A DNA stretch of 64,000 bases, from assembly GCF_900113055.1 (NCBI RefSeq), contig NZ_FONZ01000001.1, positions 620,001-684,000 on the forward strand, read 5' to 3'. Positions 1 through 7,045 of the stretch are shown here, piece after piece. Source of the stretch: Flavimobilis marinus. GTDB lineage: Bacteria > Actinomycetota > Actinomycetes > Actinomycetales > Cellulomonadaceae. The notes beneath the pieces are model-generated. The model had not been told where the DNA came from and did not search any database. It saw only the letters and a list, made by a program, of their open reading frames with translations. Both the position numbers and the translations under genes were made by a program. Each line of letters begins with the position of its first letter. Within the stretch, counting starts at the first letter, position 1.

Positions 1-286
1 TCACGCTGGAGGGCTGACCCATCCAGATGGGCGTGGCGAGCACCAGGATGTCGGCGGCCATGACGCGCTCGCGGATCGCGGGCCATGCGTCGCCGGGGCC
101 CATGTCGGCCTTGACGCCGGGCTTGATGTCGTGGTCGACGAGCCGCACGACCTCACCGGTCACGCCGTGCGGGGCGAGCGCGTCGAGCACCTGGCGGCCG
201 AGCAGCTCGCTGCTGGACGCCGCGGGGGAGGGGGACAGGGAGCCGACGAGGACGACGGCACTGAGTTCGGTAGTCATGCTTGCCAT
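1..286 (-). CDS. NAD(P)H-dependent FMN reductase / flavodoxin-fold protein (5' part, cut by window edge)
   Basis: Read on the minus strand, the frame opens at 286 (ATG, with a GGGG tract just upstream) or at the in-frame ATG at 277, and runs off the window at base 1. About 95 N-terminal residues are visible. They show a flavodoxin-like fold: a beta strand into a phosphate-binding loop (VVLVGSLSPSPAASSSELL, about residues 11-29) and the strand ADILVLATPIWMGQPSS typical of NADPH-dependent FMN reductases, where the TPIW segment lines the flavin site. The likely role is flavin or quinone reduction in the cytosol; the substrate cannot be told. It is divergent from the RibD-like gene at 409. The catalytic C-terminal half is outside the window, so the family call rests on the N-terminal half only. 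Confidence 0.6.
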   Translation of the reverse strand, partial: MASMTTELSAVVLVGSLSPSPAASSSELLGRQVLDALAPHGVTGEVVRLVDHDIKPGVKADMGPGDAWPAIRERVMAADILVLATPIWMGQPSSV

Positions 287-408
287 GCTGCCCCGCGCGG
301 GCACCGGGCGCACGGGCAGGAACCTCTTGCGGCCCGCGCGCGGTGGCGGCACCCTGGCACCACGAGCGGCCGGGCGGACGGAGGCCGGTCCTGACGGGCG
401 GGGACGAC

Positions 409-993
409 ATGCGCAAGGTGATCCTGTGGGCCTCGGTGTCGCTGGACGGGTACTACGAGGGGCCGGGGGGCGACATCTCGTGGCACCAGGTGTCGCCGCA
501 GCTGCACGCGTACTTCAACGAGGAGATCGCGACGCACAGCGCCTTCCTCGAGGGGCGTCGCACCCACCAGCTCATGACGGAGTTCTGGCCGACGGCGGAC
601 GAGGACCCGGCGAACGCCGGACCCGTGGCCGAGTTCGCGGAGATCTGGCGCCGGATCACGAAGATCGTGTACTCCCGCACGCTCACGGCCGCGGACGCGC
701 CGTGGGCCGACCGGCTCGAGCGGCGTGTCGACGTCGGCGCGGTGGCGGCGCTCAAGGCGCAGCCGGGCGGCGACATGACCGTGGGCGGGGCGGACCTCGC
801 GGCGACGTTCCTCGAGCTGGGGCTCGTGGACGAGGTGAGGTTGTTCGTGGTCCCGGTGCTGCTCGGCGCCGGACGGCTGCTGTTCGCTCCCACGGGTCGG
901 GCGGAGAACCTGCGGCTGGTCGAGAACCGGACGTTCGACGGCGGGGTCGTCATGCTCCGGCACGAGGTCGTGCGCGAGACCTCGGTCGGGTAG
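409..993 (+). CDS. Dihydrofolate reductase family (RibD C-terminal domain) protein
   Basis: A 194-residue protein starting MRKVILWASVSLDGYY, the usual opening of stand-alone RibD_C/DHFR-fold proteins (VSLDGY motif at about residues 8-15). Further family features are an FLEGRRTHQLM-like helix after the first strand, a segment reading KIVYSRTL, and GGDMTVGGADLAATFLELGLVDEVRL, which forms the nucleotide-binding region (the second G of MTVGGADLA). Members bind NADPH and some reduce pyrimidine or pterin substrates, but most have no proven reaction. The ATG at 409 is preferred because the conserved opening begins there; upstream in-frame codons are poorly conserved in character. The gene ends 7 nt before the convergent kinase gene. 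Confidence 0.8.
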   Translation: MRKVILWASVSLDGYYEGPGGDISWHQVSPQLHAYFNEEIATHSAFLEGRRTHQLMTEFWPTADEDPANAGPVAEFAEIWRRITKIVYSRTLTAADAPWADRLERRVDVGAVAALKAQPGGDMTVGGADLAATFLELGLVDEVRLFVVPVLLGAGRLLFAPTGRAENLRLVENRTFDGGVVMLRHEVVRETSVG

Positions 994-1000
994 CCGCCCG

Positions 1001-3016
1001 TCAGTGCCGCACGAGCGGCAGGCGCACCGTCGCCGTCGTGTACGACGCGCCGTCGGAGTCCAGCGCGATGGCGCCGCCGTTGCGCTCGACCAGGCTGCGC
1101 ACGAGCGCCAGGCCGAGGCCGGTGCCCGGCACGGAGCTCTCCTCCGCGGCGGCACTGCGGTAGAAACGACCGAAGACCTGCTCCAGCTCGTCGGGGGCGA
1201 TGCCCGAGCCCGTGTCCGTGACGGTCAGCACGGCGTGGTCGTCCTGCAGGGCGGTCGTGATCGTCACGCTGCCGTCCGCGGGCGTGAACTTGATCGCGTT
1301 CGTCATGAGGTTCGTGAGGATGCGCCCGACGTCGGCGCGGGCGGCCGAGGCCAGCAGCGGCGGCACCGCGGGGACCTCGAGCCGCACGCCGCGCGCGGTC
1401 GCGACGGGCAGCAGCTCCTGGCAGGTCTGCTGCACGGCGTCCCGCAGGTCCGTGGTCCCGGAGTCCCGCTCGTTGCGGGCGGCCCCGGCGCCGAGGTCGA
1501 GGAGGTCCTCCACGAGCACACCGAGGCGTCGTGCGTTGCGCTCCACCACGGCGAGGTACGCGCGCTGCTCGTCGTCGAGCTCGGTCTCGTCCTCGATCAG
1601 CTCGACGTAGCCGAGGATGCTCGTGATCGGCGTGCGCAGCTCGTGGCTGACCGACGACAGGAAGTCGTCCTTCTGGCGGTTCACCTCCCGCAGGCGTGCC
1701 GCCGCGGCGCGCTCGTCGCTGAGTGCGCGCTGCATCGCGGCGTCGGCGAGGTGGCGCTGGGTGACGTCGACGACCTGCGCGGTGACGAACGCCTCGCCTG
1801 GCCCGCGCGGCACGCGCGTGAGGAACAGCTCGACCTGGCGCTGGTCGGGGGTCTCGAACTCGTCGTACCACTCACCGAGCGGCGACAGGCGGGCGGCGAC
1901 CAGGGCGGCCACGAAAGGCGTCGGAGGGTCGGGGATCTCGAGGAGCGGCAGGTCCTCGTCGAGCACCTCGGCCGAGGGGTCGTCACTGATCGCGGGCACC
2001 TCGCCCGCGAGCAGCTCGGCGGCCCGGACGTTCGCCTCGACGACGCGGATCTCCGTGGGCGAGACCTCGTGCATGATCACGAGTCCGATCTGCGCGTCGA
2101 TCAGCCCGCCGCGCAGCACCTGCTCGCGCTCGGCCAGGCGCGCAGCGATCACCTGACGCTCGTCGCGCCCCGTAGCGAATGCAAAGATCGAGGCGGCGTA
2201 GGTGATGAGGAAGATCTGCACGGCCTGGACCGGACCTAGCGCGTCTGCCGTGACGGCAGCAAAGGGACCGTGCCCGGCGGCGGTGAGGCTGGTGACGGTG
2301 ATCGCCACGGCGGCGAGCTGCACCGCCATCGCGCGTGAGGAGTACAGGAGCGTGCCCCAGACGAGGAACGGCATGGGCAGGAACGCCAGCGGCAGCGTGT
2401 GCCCGGGCCAGAACACGAACAGCACCGTGGTGGTGAGCGCGATGGGCTGTGCGACGAGCTGCCACCGCGGGCTACGCTCCGCGCTGCGGGTGCTGGTCAG
2501 CGCGAGGGGCAGGATCGTCAGGAGGGCCGAGGCGTGGCTCGTGAGCACGGGCGTCCCGCCGACGTACGAGCCACCGTTCGCCAGGAGGGTGACCGAGGCG
2601 ATCACGGTGGCGATCGCGGCCCCGAGTCCGGCGGCACCCAGCAGCGTCAGGACGTCGCGCCGCCGCTCGAGGCGGGCGCGCCGTCGACCGTACGTCAGCA
2701 GGAACGAGACGAGGACGGCCTCCACGGCGTTCGCGAGCCCGTAGCCGAACGAGAGCCCGAACGGCCGGTCGGCGAGCATGTTGGCGACGGTCATCCACAC
2801 GAGCACGGAGCCGCCCGCGACGAGGAACCACCGCCGGGGGACGGCCATCACGGCAAGCGTGCAGACCGCGATCGCGGGCCACCACACGGAGATCAGGTTG
2901 CTGCCGGTGAACGCCGCTGTGCCGGAGCCGAGCACGAGCGCGAGGCTCATCAGGGCCAGGTGCAGGATCACCGTGGCCTGCACGGACCGGGGGAGGCGCG
3001 TCGTGACGGGCAGCAC
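1001..3016 (-). CDS. MASE1-type membrane sensor histidine kinase
   Basis: A 671-residue kinase. Residues about 15-285 hold eight or so hydrophobic segments in a MASE1-like integral membrane sensor, followed by a PAS-like region (about 295-420), then the HisKA/HATPase core. The phosphoacceptor is H458 in SVSHELRTP, the N box is NLMTNAIKF (569-577), and the ATP-lid glycine boxes are DTGSGI (601-606) and GTGLGL (631-636), so the kinase looks active. Start is GTG at 3016 with GAGGAG five bases before it. It is divergent from a receiver/HEAT/glycosyltransferase operon 100 bp away. That makes the receiver at 3117 the likely partner, although the receiver has no output domain. Confidence 0.9.
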   Translation of the reverse strand: MLPVTTRLPRSVQATVILHLALMSLALVLGSGTAAFTGSNLISVWWPAIAVCTLAVMAVPRRWFLVAGGSVLVWMTVANMLADRPFGLSFGYGLANAVEAVLVSFLLTYGRRRARLERRRDVLTLLGAAGLGAAIATVIASVTLLANGGSYVGGTPVLTSHASALLTILPLALTSTRSAERSPRWQLVAQPIALTTTVLFVFWPGHTLPLAFLPMPFLVWGTLLYSSRAMAVQLAAVAITVTSLTAAGHGPFAAVTADALGPVQAVQIFLITYAASIFAFATGRDERQVIAARLAEREQVLRGGLIDAQIGLVIMHEVSPTEIRVVEANVRAAELLAGEVPAISDDPSAEVLDEDLPLLEIPDPPTPFVAALVAARLSPLGEWYDEFETPDQRQVELFLTRVPRGPGEAFVTAQVVDVTQRHLADAAMQRALSDERAAAARLREVNRQKDDFLSSVSHELRTPITSILGYVELIEDETELDDEQRAYLAVVERNARRLGVLVEDLLDLGAGAARNERDSGTTDLRDAVQQTCQELLPVATARGVRLEVPAVPPLLASAARADVGRILTNLMTNAIKFTPADGSVTITTALQDDHAVLTVTDTGSGIAPDELEQVFGRFYRSAAAEESSVPGTGLGLALVRSLVERNGGAIALDSDGASYTTATVRLPLVRH
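1005..1020. terminator. Convergent hairpin between RibD-like and kinase genes
   Basis: TGCCGC (1005-1010) and GCGGCA (1015-1020) form a perfect 6-bp stem with an ACGA tetraloop. It lies 12 bp after the stop of the plus-strand gene and inside the last codons of the minus-strand kinase, so it could end both transcripts. There is no U-tract, which is common in high-GC actinobacteria. Confidence 0.4.
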
Positions 3017-3024
3017 ACAGACTC

Positions 3025-3052
3025 CTCAGGCCGGGGGACGTTCGTCCGATTA
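3025..3052 (+). promoter_or_regulatory. FliA/WhiG-type sigma promoter candidate for the receiver-HEAT-GT2 operon
   Basis: CTCA at 3025-3028, a 16-nt spacer, then TCCGATTA at 3045-3052. This fits the actinobacterial flagellar sigma pattern CTCA-N15-17-GCCGAA (known from Actinoplanes FliA) except for the first base of the -10 box. The same spacing is seen upstream of the chemoreceptor gene at 14927. Overlapping it, GGACG-TT-CGTCC (3036-3047) forms a short inverted repeat. The predicted transcript would have a leader of about 55 nt before the receiver start at 3117. Confidence 0.45.
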
Positions 3053-3116
3053 TGGTGGGTGTGCCCCGCAGCGAGCGAGGCGAAGGACTCGGCGGACGCC
3101 GGGGAAGGGCGTGAGC

Positions 3117-3485
3117 ATGGCGCGGGTCTTGGTGGTCGAGGACGATCCTGACATCGCGGCGCTGGTCGCCCACAAGCTGCGTTCCGCCGGCCACGAGGTC
3201 AGCGTCGCCGTCGACGGCGAGGCGGGCCTGGCGGCGATCCGAGCCGACCGTCCCGCGCTCGTGGTGCTCGACTGGATGACGCCGCGGATGAACGGCATCG
3301 AGGTCTGCGAGGCCGTCCGGGCCGATGCCGAGGTGTCCGACACGCGCATCCTGATGCTGACCGCGAAGGCGCAGGAGGCGGACCTCGAGCGCGCCTTCAC
3401 CGCGGGCGCGGACGAGTACATGCAGAAGCCGTTCAGCACGCGCGAGCTCGTGCTCCGGGCCCAGTCCCTGCTCGCGCGCACATGA
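3117..3485 (+). CDS. Single-domain response regulator (CheY-like receiver)
   Basis: A 122-residue stand-alone receiver. The acidic pair is E8/D9/D10, the phosphoacceptor is D52 in VVLDWMTPRMNG, the switch threonine is T82 in MLTAKA and the conserved lysine is K104 in MQKPF, so all active-site residues are present. No DNA-binding or enzymatic output follows; it must act by protein contact, as CheY or SpoIIAA-type regulators do. ATG at 3117 is chosen over the in-frame GTG at 3111 because the GGGGAAGGG ribosome site sits 8 nt before the ATG but only 2 nt before the GTG. Its stop overlaps the start of the HEAT gene (ATGA), and the divergent MASE1 kinase is the probable phosphodonor. Confidence 0.9.
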   Translation: MARVLVVEDDPDIAALVAHKLRSAGHEVSVAVDGEAGLAAIRADRPALVVLDWMTPRMNGIEVCEAVRADAEVSDTRILMLTAKAQEADLERAFTAGADEYMQKPFSTRELVLRAQSLLART

Positions 3486-4339
3486 GGTACGACGTCGCCG
3501 GCTGGGTCCTCGAGGCCACGGCGGCCGCCACCGTCCTCCTGATGCTCCTCATCGCGCTCGTGCGCGTCGTGACGATGGCGCGCGACCGCCGGCAGGCCCG
3601 GGCGCACGCGACCGTGCTGCCGCTGCTCCTGGACGTCACCGACGGCGAGGACGTACCGGTCCCGCGCAAGCGCTCCGACGCGCGCGCCATGGGCACGGCG
3701 GCCGCGGCGCTGGTGCACAAGGTGCGCGGGGCGGACCGCGAGGCGCTCGCCACCTGGTTGCGCACCCACGACTACGAGCCGCAGGCACGCCGGGGCCTGC
3801 GCGCGCGCCGCCCGTCGCGGCGCGCGGTCGCGATCGAGCTCTACCTGGCCCTGGGGGCCGACCCGGCACCCGTCGTGGCGATGCTGCGCGACAAGGACCC
3901 GCGGGTCCGGTCGGCTGCCGCGCGCGCCCTCGGTGAGGCCGGCGTCCTCGAGGCCGTGCCGGCGATCGCGCTCGCGGTCGGTGCCCGGCGTCGGCCGGTG
4001 TCGCGGAGCGTCGCCGCCATGGCGATCGTCCAGGTGGGTCCCGCCAGCGCGGACGCCTTCGGGGTCGCCTGGGCGTCGCACGATCCACGGGTGCAGCGTC
4101 TGGTCATCGACACGGCGGGCCACCTCGGGCTCGCGGACGCCCGGGACCGGCTCGAGGGGGCGCTCGCCTCCTGCGGCGGCGAGCTGCGCGCGCACGCGGC
4201 GACCGCGCTCGGGCGCATCGGCTCCCCGCGCTCCGTCCCCGCGCTGCGGACGGCGCTCGCGCTCGCGGAGCCGGCGTCAGCCGAGGACCGGGCCGTCCGG
4301 CAGGCCCTGGGCCTGCTCGGGGAAGGGGAAGGCCTGTGA
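3482..4339 (+). CDS. Membrane-anchored HEAT-repeat protein
   Basis: A 285-residue protein with one N-terminal transmembrane helix (about residues 7-30, GWVLEATAAATVLLMLLIALVRVV shown here only in outline), a basic juxtamembrane region, then alpha-helical HEAT/PBS-lyase-like repeats. Repeat cores such as DKDPRVRSAAARALGEAG (about 136-153) and CGGELRAHAATALGRIGSP are clear. Such solenoids mediate protein contacts. It overlaps the receiver upstream by 4 nt and the glycosyltransferase downstream by 4 nt (GTGA), so the three products are made together. The simplest inference is that it is a membrane scaffold connecting the receiver with the glycosyltransferase. No enzyme motif is present. Confidence 0.85.
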   Translation: MRYDVAGWVLEATAAATVLLMLLIALVRVVTMARDRRQARAHATVLPLLLDVTDGEDVPVPRKRSDARAMGTAAAALVHKVRGADREALATWLRTHDYEPQARRGLRARRPSRRAVAIELYLALGADPAPVVAMLRDKDPRVRSAAARALGEAGVLEAVPAIALAVGARRRPVSRSVAAMAIVQVGPASADAFGVAWASHDPRVQRLVIDTAGHLGLADARDRLEGALASCGGELRAHAATALGRIGSPRSVPALRTALALAEPASAEDRAVRQALGLLGEGEGL

Positions 4340-5754
4340 CCGTGCTCGCCGACGTCGTCTTCTGGGTGACCGTCGTCCTGGTGCTCTACTACCTGGCCTA
4401 CAACGTCCTGTTCATCGCCCTGGTGGCCCGCGCGGGCGGGGCGATCGCCGCGGAGCTGGCCTGGCCGGACTCGATGACGCGGGATCTCACCTTCGCCAAC
4501 CCCCTCACTCCCGGCGTCTCCGTGCTCGTCCCCGCGCACAACGAGGAGGCGGGGATCAAGCAGGCCGTGATCGCGCTCCTCGAGCTGCGCTACCCGATGG
4601 TCGAGATCGTGGTCGTCGACGACGGCTCGAGCGACCGCACGGCGCAGATCCTCGTCGACGAGTTCGCGATGGTCCCCACGGTCCTCGAGGTGAACGGCGA
4701 CGTCGAGCAGGAGGGTGCGACGTTCGCGACGCTGCGCTCGTCGCGGCACCCGGGGCTCGTGCTCGTGCGCAAGGAGAGCGTGGGGCGGCGCTCCGACGCG
4801 GTCAACGCCGCGCTGCGCGTGAGCTCGCACGAGCTCGTCTGCATGATCGACGCCGACTCGCTGCTCGAGCCGGACGCGCTGCTGCACGTGGTCCAGCCGT
4901 TCATCGACGACGACCGCGTGGTCGCGGCGGGCGGCGTCGTGCTGCCGTCGAACGGCGCGAGCGTGCACCGCGGGCGGATCGTCTCGACGCGCATCCCGCG
5001 GCACCTGGTGGTCCGGACGCAGGTGCTCGAGTACCTGCGGGCGTTCCTCGTCGGGCGCTCGGGCTGGTCGAGCATGAACGGCCTGCTGATCATCTCCGGA
5101 GCGTTCGGGCTGTTCCGCCGGCAGGCGGTCCTCGACCTCGGCGGTCTCGACCCGACGTCGCTCGCCGAGGACGCGGACCTCGTCGTCGGCGTGCACAAGA
5201 TGATGCGGGACCGGGGCGAGGCGTTCCGCGTCGTGTTCCTGCCGGAGCCGGTCTGCTGGACCGAGGTGCCCTCGACGCTCAAGGTGCTCGCCAAGCAGCG
5301 CAAGCGCTGGTCGCAGGGCCTGGGCGAGCTGCTGTGGAAGTACCGCGGGATGATCGGCCGGCCGCGCTACGGCGTCCTCGGCCTCGTGACCATGCCCTAC
5401 TTCCTGATGTTCGAGCTCGTCGGACCGTTCATCGAGGTGATCGGGCTCGCGACGGTGGCGATCGGCTTCGCCACCGGTGTGCTGCCCCTGCCGCTGCTGG
5501 CGATCTACGTCGGGGCGTCGGTGCTGCTCGCGGTGCTCGGCTCGCTCGCCGCGGTGCTCGTCGAGGAGGTGTCGTTCGCGCGCTACCCGCGCCGACGCGA
5601 CGTCCTGGCGCTCGTCGTGGCCGCGATCGCGGAGCCGTTCTGGTTCCACTTCCTGCACTCGTGGTGGCGGACCGTCGGGCTGGTGCGCGCGCTGCGGCGC
5701 ACCGAGTCCGGCTGGGGCGAGATGACCCGGGCGGGCTTCACCGAGGAGGCGTGA
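4336..5754 (+). CDS. Membrane glycosyltransferase family 2, processive (BcsA/HAS/IcaA-like) type
   Basis: A 472-residue GT2 enzyme with a GTG start inside the stop of the HEAT gene. A transmembrane helix at about 6-32 is followed by the GT-A fold: SVLVPAHNEE (62-71), VVVDDGSSD (92-100), the metal-binding DAD at 172-174 (MIDADS), a catalytic ED at 278-279, and QRKRW at 321-325, which matches the Q(Q/R)xRW signature of processive synthases. Three or four C-terminal membrane segments lie beyond about residue 350. There is no PilZ domain, so any control is likely through the receiver and HEAT partners. Expected product: an extracellular beta-linked polysaccharide, perhaps of glucose or N-acetylglucosamine; the sugar cannot be read from sequence. 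Confidence 0.88.
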   Translation: MTVLADVVFWVTVVLVLYYLAYNVLFIALVARAGGAIAAELAWPDSMTRDLTFANPLTPGVSVLVPAHNEEAGIKQAVIALLELRYPMVEIVVVDDGSSDRTAQILVDEFAMVPTVLEVNGDVEQEGATFATLRSSRHPGLVLVRKESVGRRSDAVNAALRVSSHELVCMIDADSLLEPDALLHVVQPFIDDDRVVAAGGVVLPSNGASVHRGRIVSTRIPRHLVVRTQVLEYLRAFLVGRSGWSSMNGLLIISGAFGLFRRQAVLDLGGLDPTSLAEDADLVVGVHKMMRDRGEAFRVVFLPEPVCWTEVPSTLKVLAKQRKRWSQGLGELLWKYRGMIGRPRYGVLGLVTMPYFLMFELVGPFIEVIGLATVAIGFATGVLPLPLLAIYVGASVLLAVLGSLAAVLVEEVSFARYPRRRDVLALVVAAIAEPFWFHFLHSWWRTVGLVRALRRTESGWGEMTRAGFTEEA

Positions 5755-5763
5755 CGATCTCCC

Positions 5764-6816
5764 TCAGGCGGTGAGGTCGACGACCACCTTGACGTCGTCG
5801 TCGTGCGGCTCGAACGCCTCGAGCGCCCGGCCCAAGGGGACGCGGCGCGTGATCAGTTGCTCGAGCCAGTCGGCCTCGGCACTCACGAGGGCCTGTGCTG
5901 CGTCGGCCCAGTGCTCGAGCCCGGCGTTCACCGAGCCGATCACCACGTCGTTGTCCAGCACCAGCTCGTGGTTGAGGGTGTTGGCGTCCACCGGGATGCG
6001 CCGGCGGTGCGTCGAGGTGCCCGTGAGGCAGACGATCCCGTACGGCGCCGTGCCGCCCATCGCGCCCATGACGACCGAGCCGACGCCGGTCGCCTCGACG
6101 ATCACGTCGGGCTGGAGGTGCTTCGCCACGTCGGCGACGGGCTCGGAGTGGTAGGTGGCGCCGAGGGCGCGCACGAGCTCGGGCTTGAGGCCGTCCGTCA
6201 CCAGGTCGAGGACGTGGACGTCGAGGCCGCGCTGCGTGCCGAGCAGCGCGGCGAGGAGCCCGATCGGCCCCGCACCGGTGACGAGCACGCGCTTCGGCTC
6301 GAACCACGAGCGGTTGCCGACGAGCTCGATCTGGTCCCACGCCTTGGCGACGACGCTCGCGGGCTCGAGCAGCACGCCCGTGCTGGCCAGCGCGGGGTCG
6401 AGATGCACCGCGTAGTCCGGCTCGATCCGCCAGCGCTCGCTGCCGAAGCCGTCGATCTCCTTGATGCCGCGCTCGGTGTACTCACCGTTGCGGCACATGT
6501 CGAAGCGCCCGCGGGCGCACGCGCCGCACGGCACGGGGTCGGGGCGACGCACGACACCGGCCACGAGGTCACCGGAAGCGAGGCCGCTGCCGGCCGGTGC
6601 CTCGAGGACCCGGCCGAGCGACTCGTGACCGATCACGAGCCGGTCCCGGCCGTGCGGGGCCCAGCCGTACGCGCCGTCGGCGATCTCACGGTCCGTGCCG
6701 CAGACGCCGAGCGCGAGTCCCTCGACGAGCACCGCGCCGTCTCGCTCGTCCGGTTCGGGCACGTCCGTCAGGGCGAGCGAGCCCTCCTCGAGCGGGGTGA
6801 CGGTCAGGGCGCGCAT
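5764..6816 (-). CDS. Glucose 1-dehydrogenase-like zinc MDR dehydrogenase
   Basis: A 350-residue medium-chain dehydrogenase of the glucose dehydrogenase subgroup. The catalytic zinc ligands appear as C39 in VCGTD and H64-E65 in GHES; a structural zinc lobe has cysteines 97, 100 and 108 (PCGACARGRFDMC). The Rossmann motif is VTGAGPIGLLAAL at about 183-195, and the C-terminal Gluc_dehyd_C features (DANTLNHELVLDN, FEPHDDDVKVVVDL) support glucose or another aldose as substrate with NAD(P)+. Reaction: aldose to aldonolactone in the cytosol. It starts 7 nt after the stop of the 55-aa membrane gene, with GAGGG as ribosome site, so the two are cotranscribed. Confidence 0.85.
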   Translation of the reverse strand: MRALTVTPLEEGSLALTDVPEPDERDGAVLVEGLALGVCGTDREIADGAYGWAPHGRDRLVIGHESLGRVLEAPAGSGLASGDLVAGVVRRPDPVPCGACARGRFDMCRNGEYTERGIKEIDGFGSERWRIEPDYAVHLDPALASTGVLLEPASVVAKAWDQIELVGNRSWFEPKRVLVTGAGPIGLLAALLGTQRGLDVHVLDLVTDGLKPELVRALGATYHSEPVADVAKHLQPDVIVEATGVGSVVMGAMGGTAPYGIVCLTGTSTHRRRIPVDANTLNHELVLDNDVVIGSVNAGLEHWADAAQALVSAEADWLEQLITRRVPLGRALEAFEPHDDDVKVVVDLTA

Positions 6817-6823
6817 GGGGCCC

Positions 6824-6991
6824 TCACACGCGATCCCGGCCGGAGGCCTTGAGCTTGAACCAGCCCCACACGGCGGTCAGGACGAGCAGCACGAGGCCGA
6901 TCCCGGCGAGCCAGAGCAGGCCCTCGATGATGGCCCCCAGCAGGGACAGGGCGAGCCAGATGACGATCAGTGCGATGACGAGTGCCTTCAT
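6824..6991 (-). CDS. Small hydrophobic membrane protein (55 aa)
   Basis: A 55-residue frame, ATG at 6991 and TGA at 6824-6826. It encodes two closely spaced hydrophobic helices (about residues 3-22 and 26-44) with a short acidic turn, ending in a basic KLKASGRDR tail, so it should sit in the cytoplasmic membrane with the tail inside. It lies 7 nt before the glucose dehydrogenase-like gene on the same strand, which supports it being a real, cotranscribed gene. No known catalytic motif; similar tiny hydrophobic proteins are common in actinobacteria without assigned function. CAGGGT lies 6 nt before its ATG and might be a leaderless -10 box. Confidence 0.7.
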   Translation of the reverse strand: MKALVIALIVIWLALSLLGAIIEGLLWLAGIGLVLLVLTAVWGWFKLKASGRDRV

Positions 6992-7045
6992 CCGTCCACC
7001 CTGTCAGCCTCCCGGCACCCGCGCACGTCGGCTTTGCGACCCGCC

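Noticed and set aside
3111-3116. GTG at 3111 as the receiver start
   Set aside because: Ribosome site would be 2 nt away; ATG at 3117 has 8 nt spacing and begins the first beta strand.
5762-5776. CCTCA-GGCGG-TGAGG hairpin between the glycosyltransferase and dehydrogenase genes
   Set aside because: A 5-bp stem is too weak to call a terminator in DNA of this GC content.
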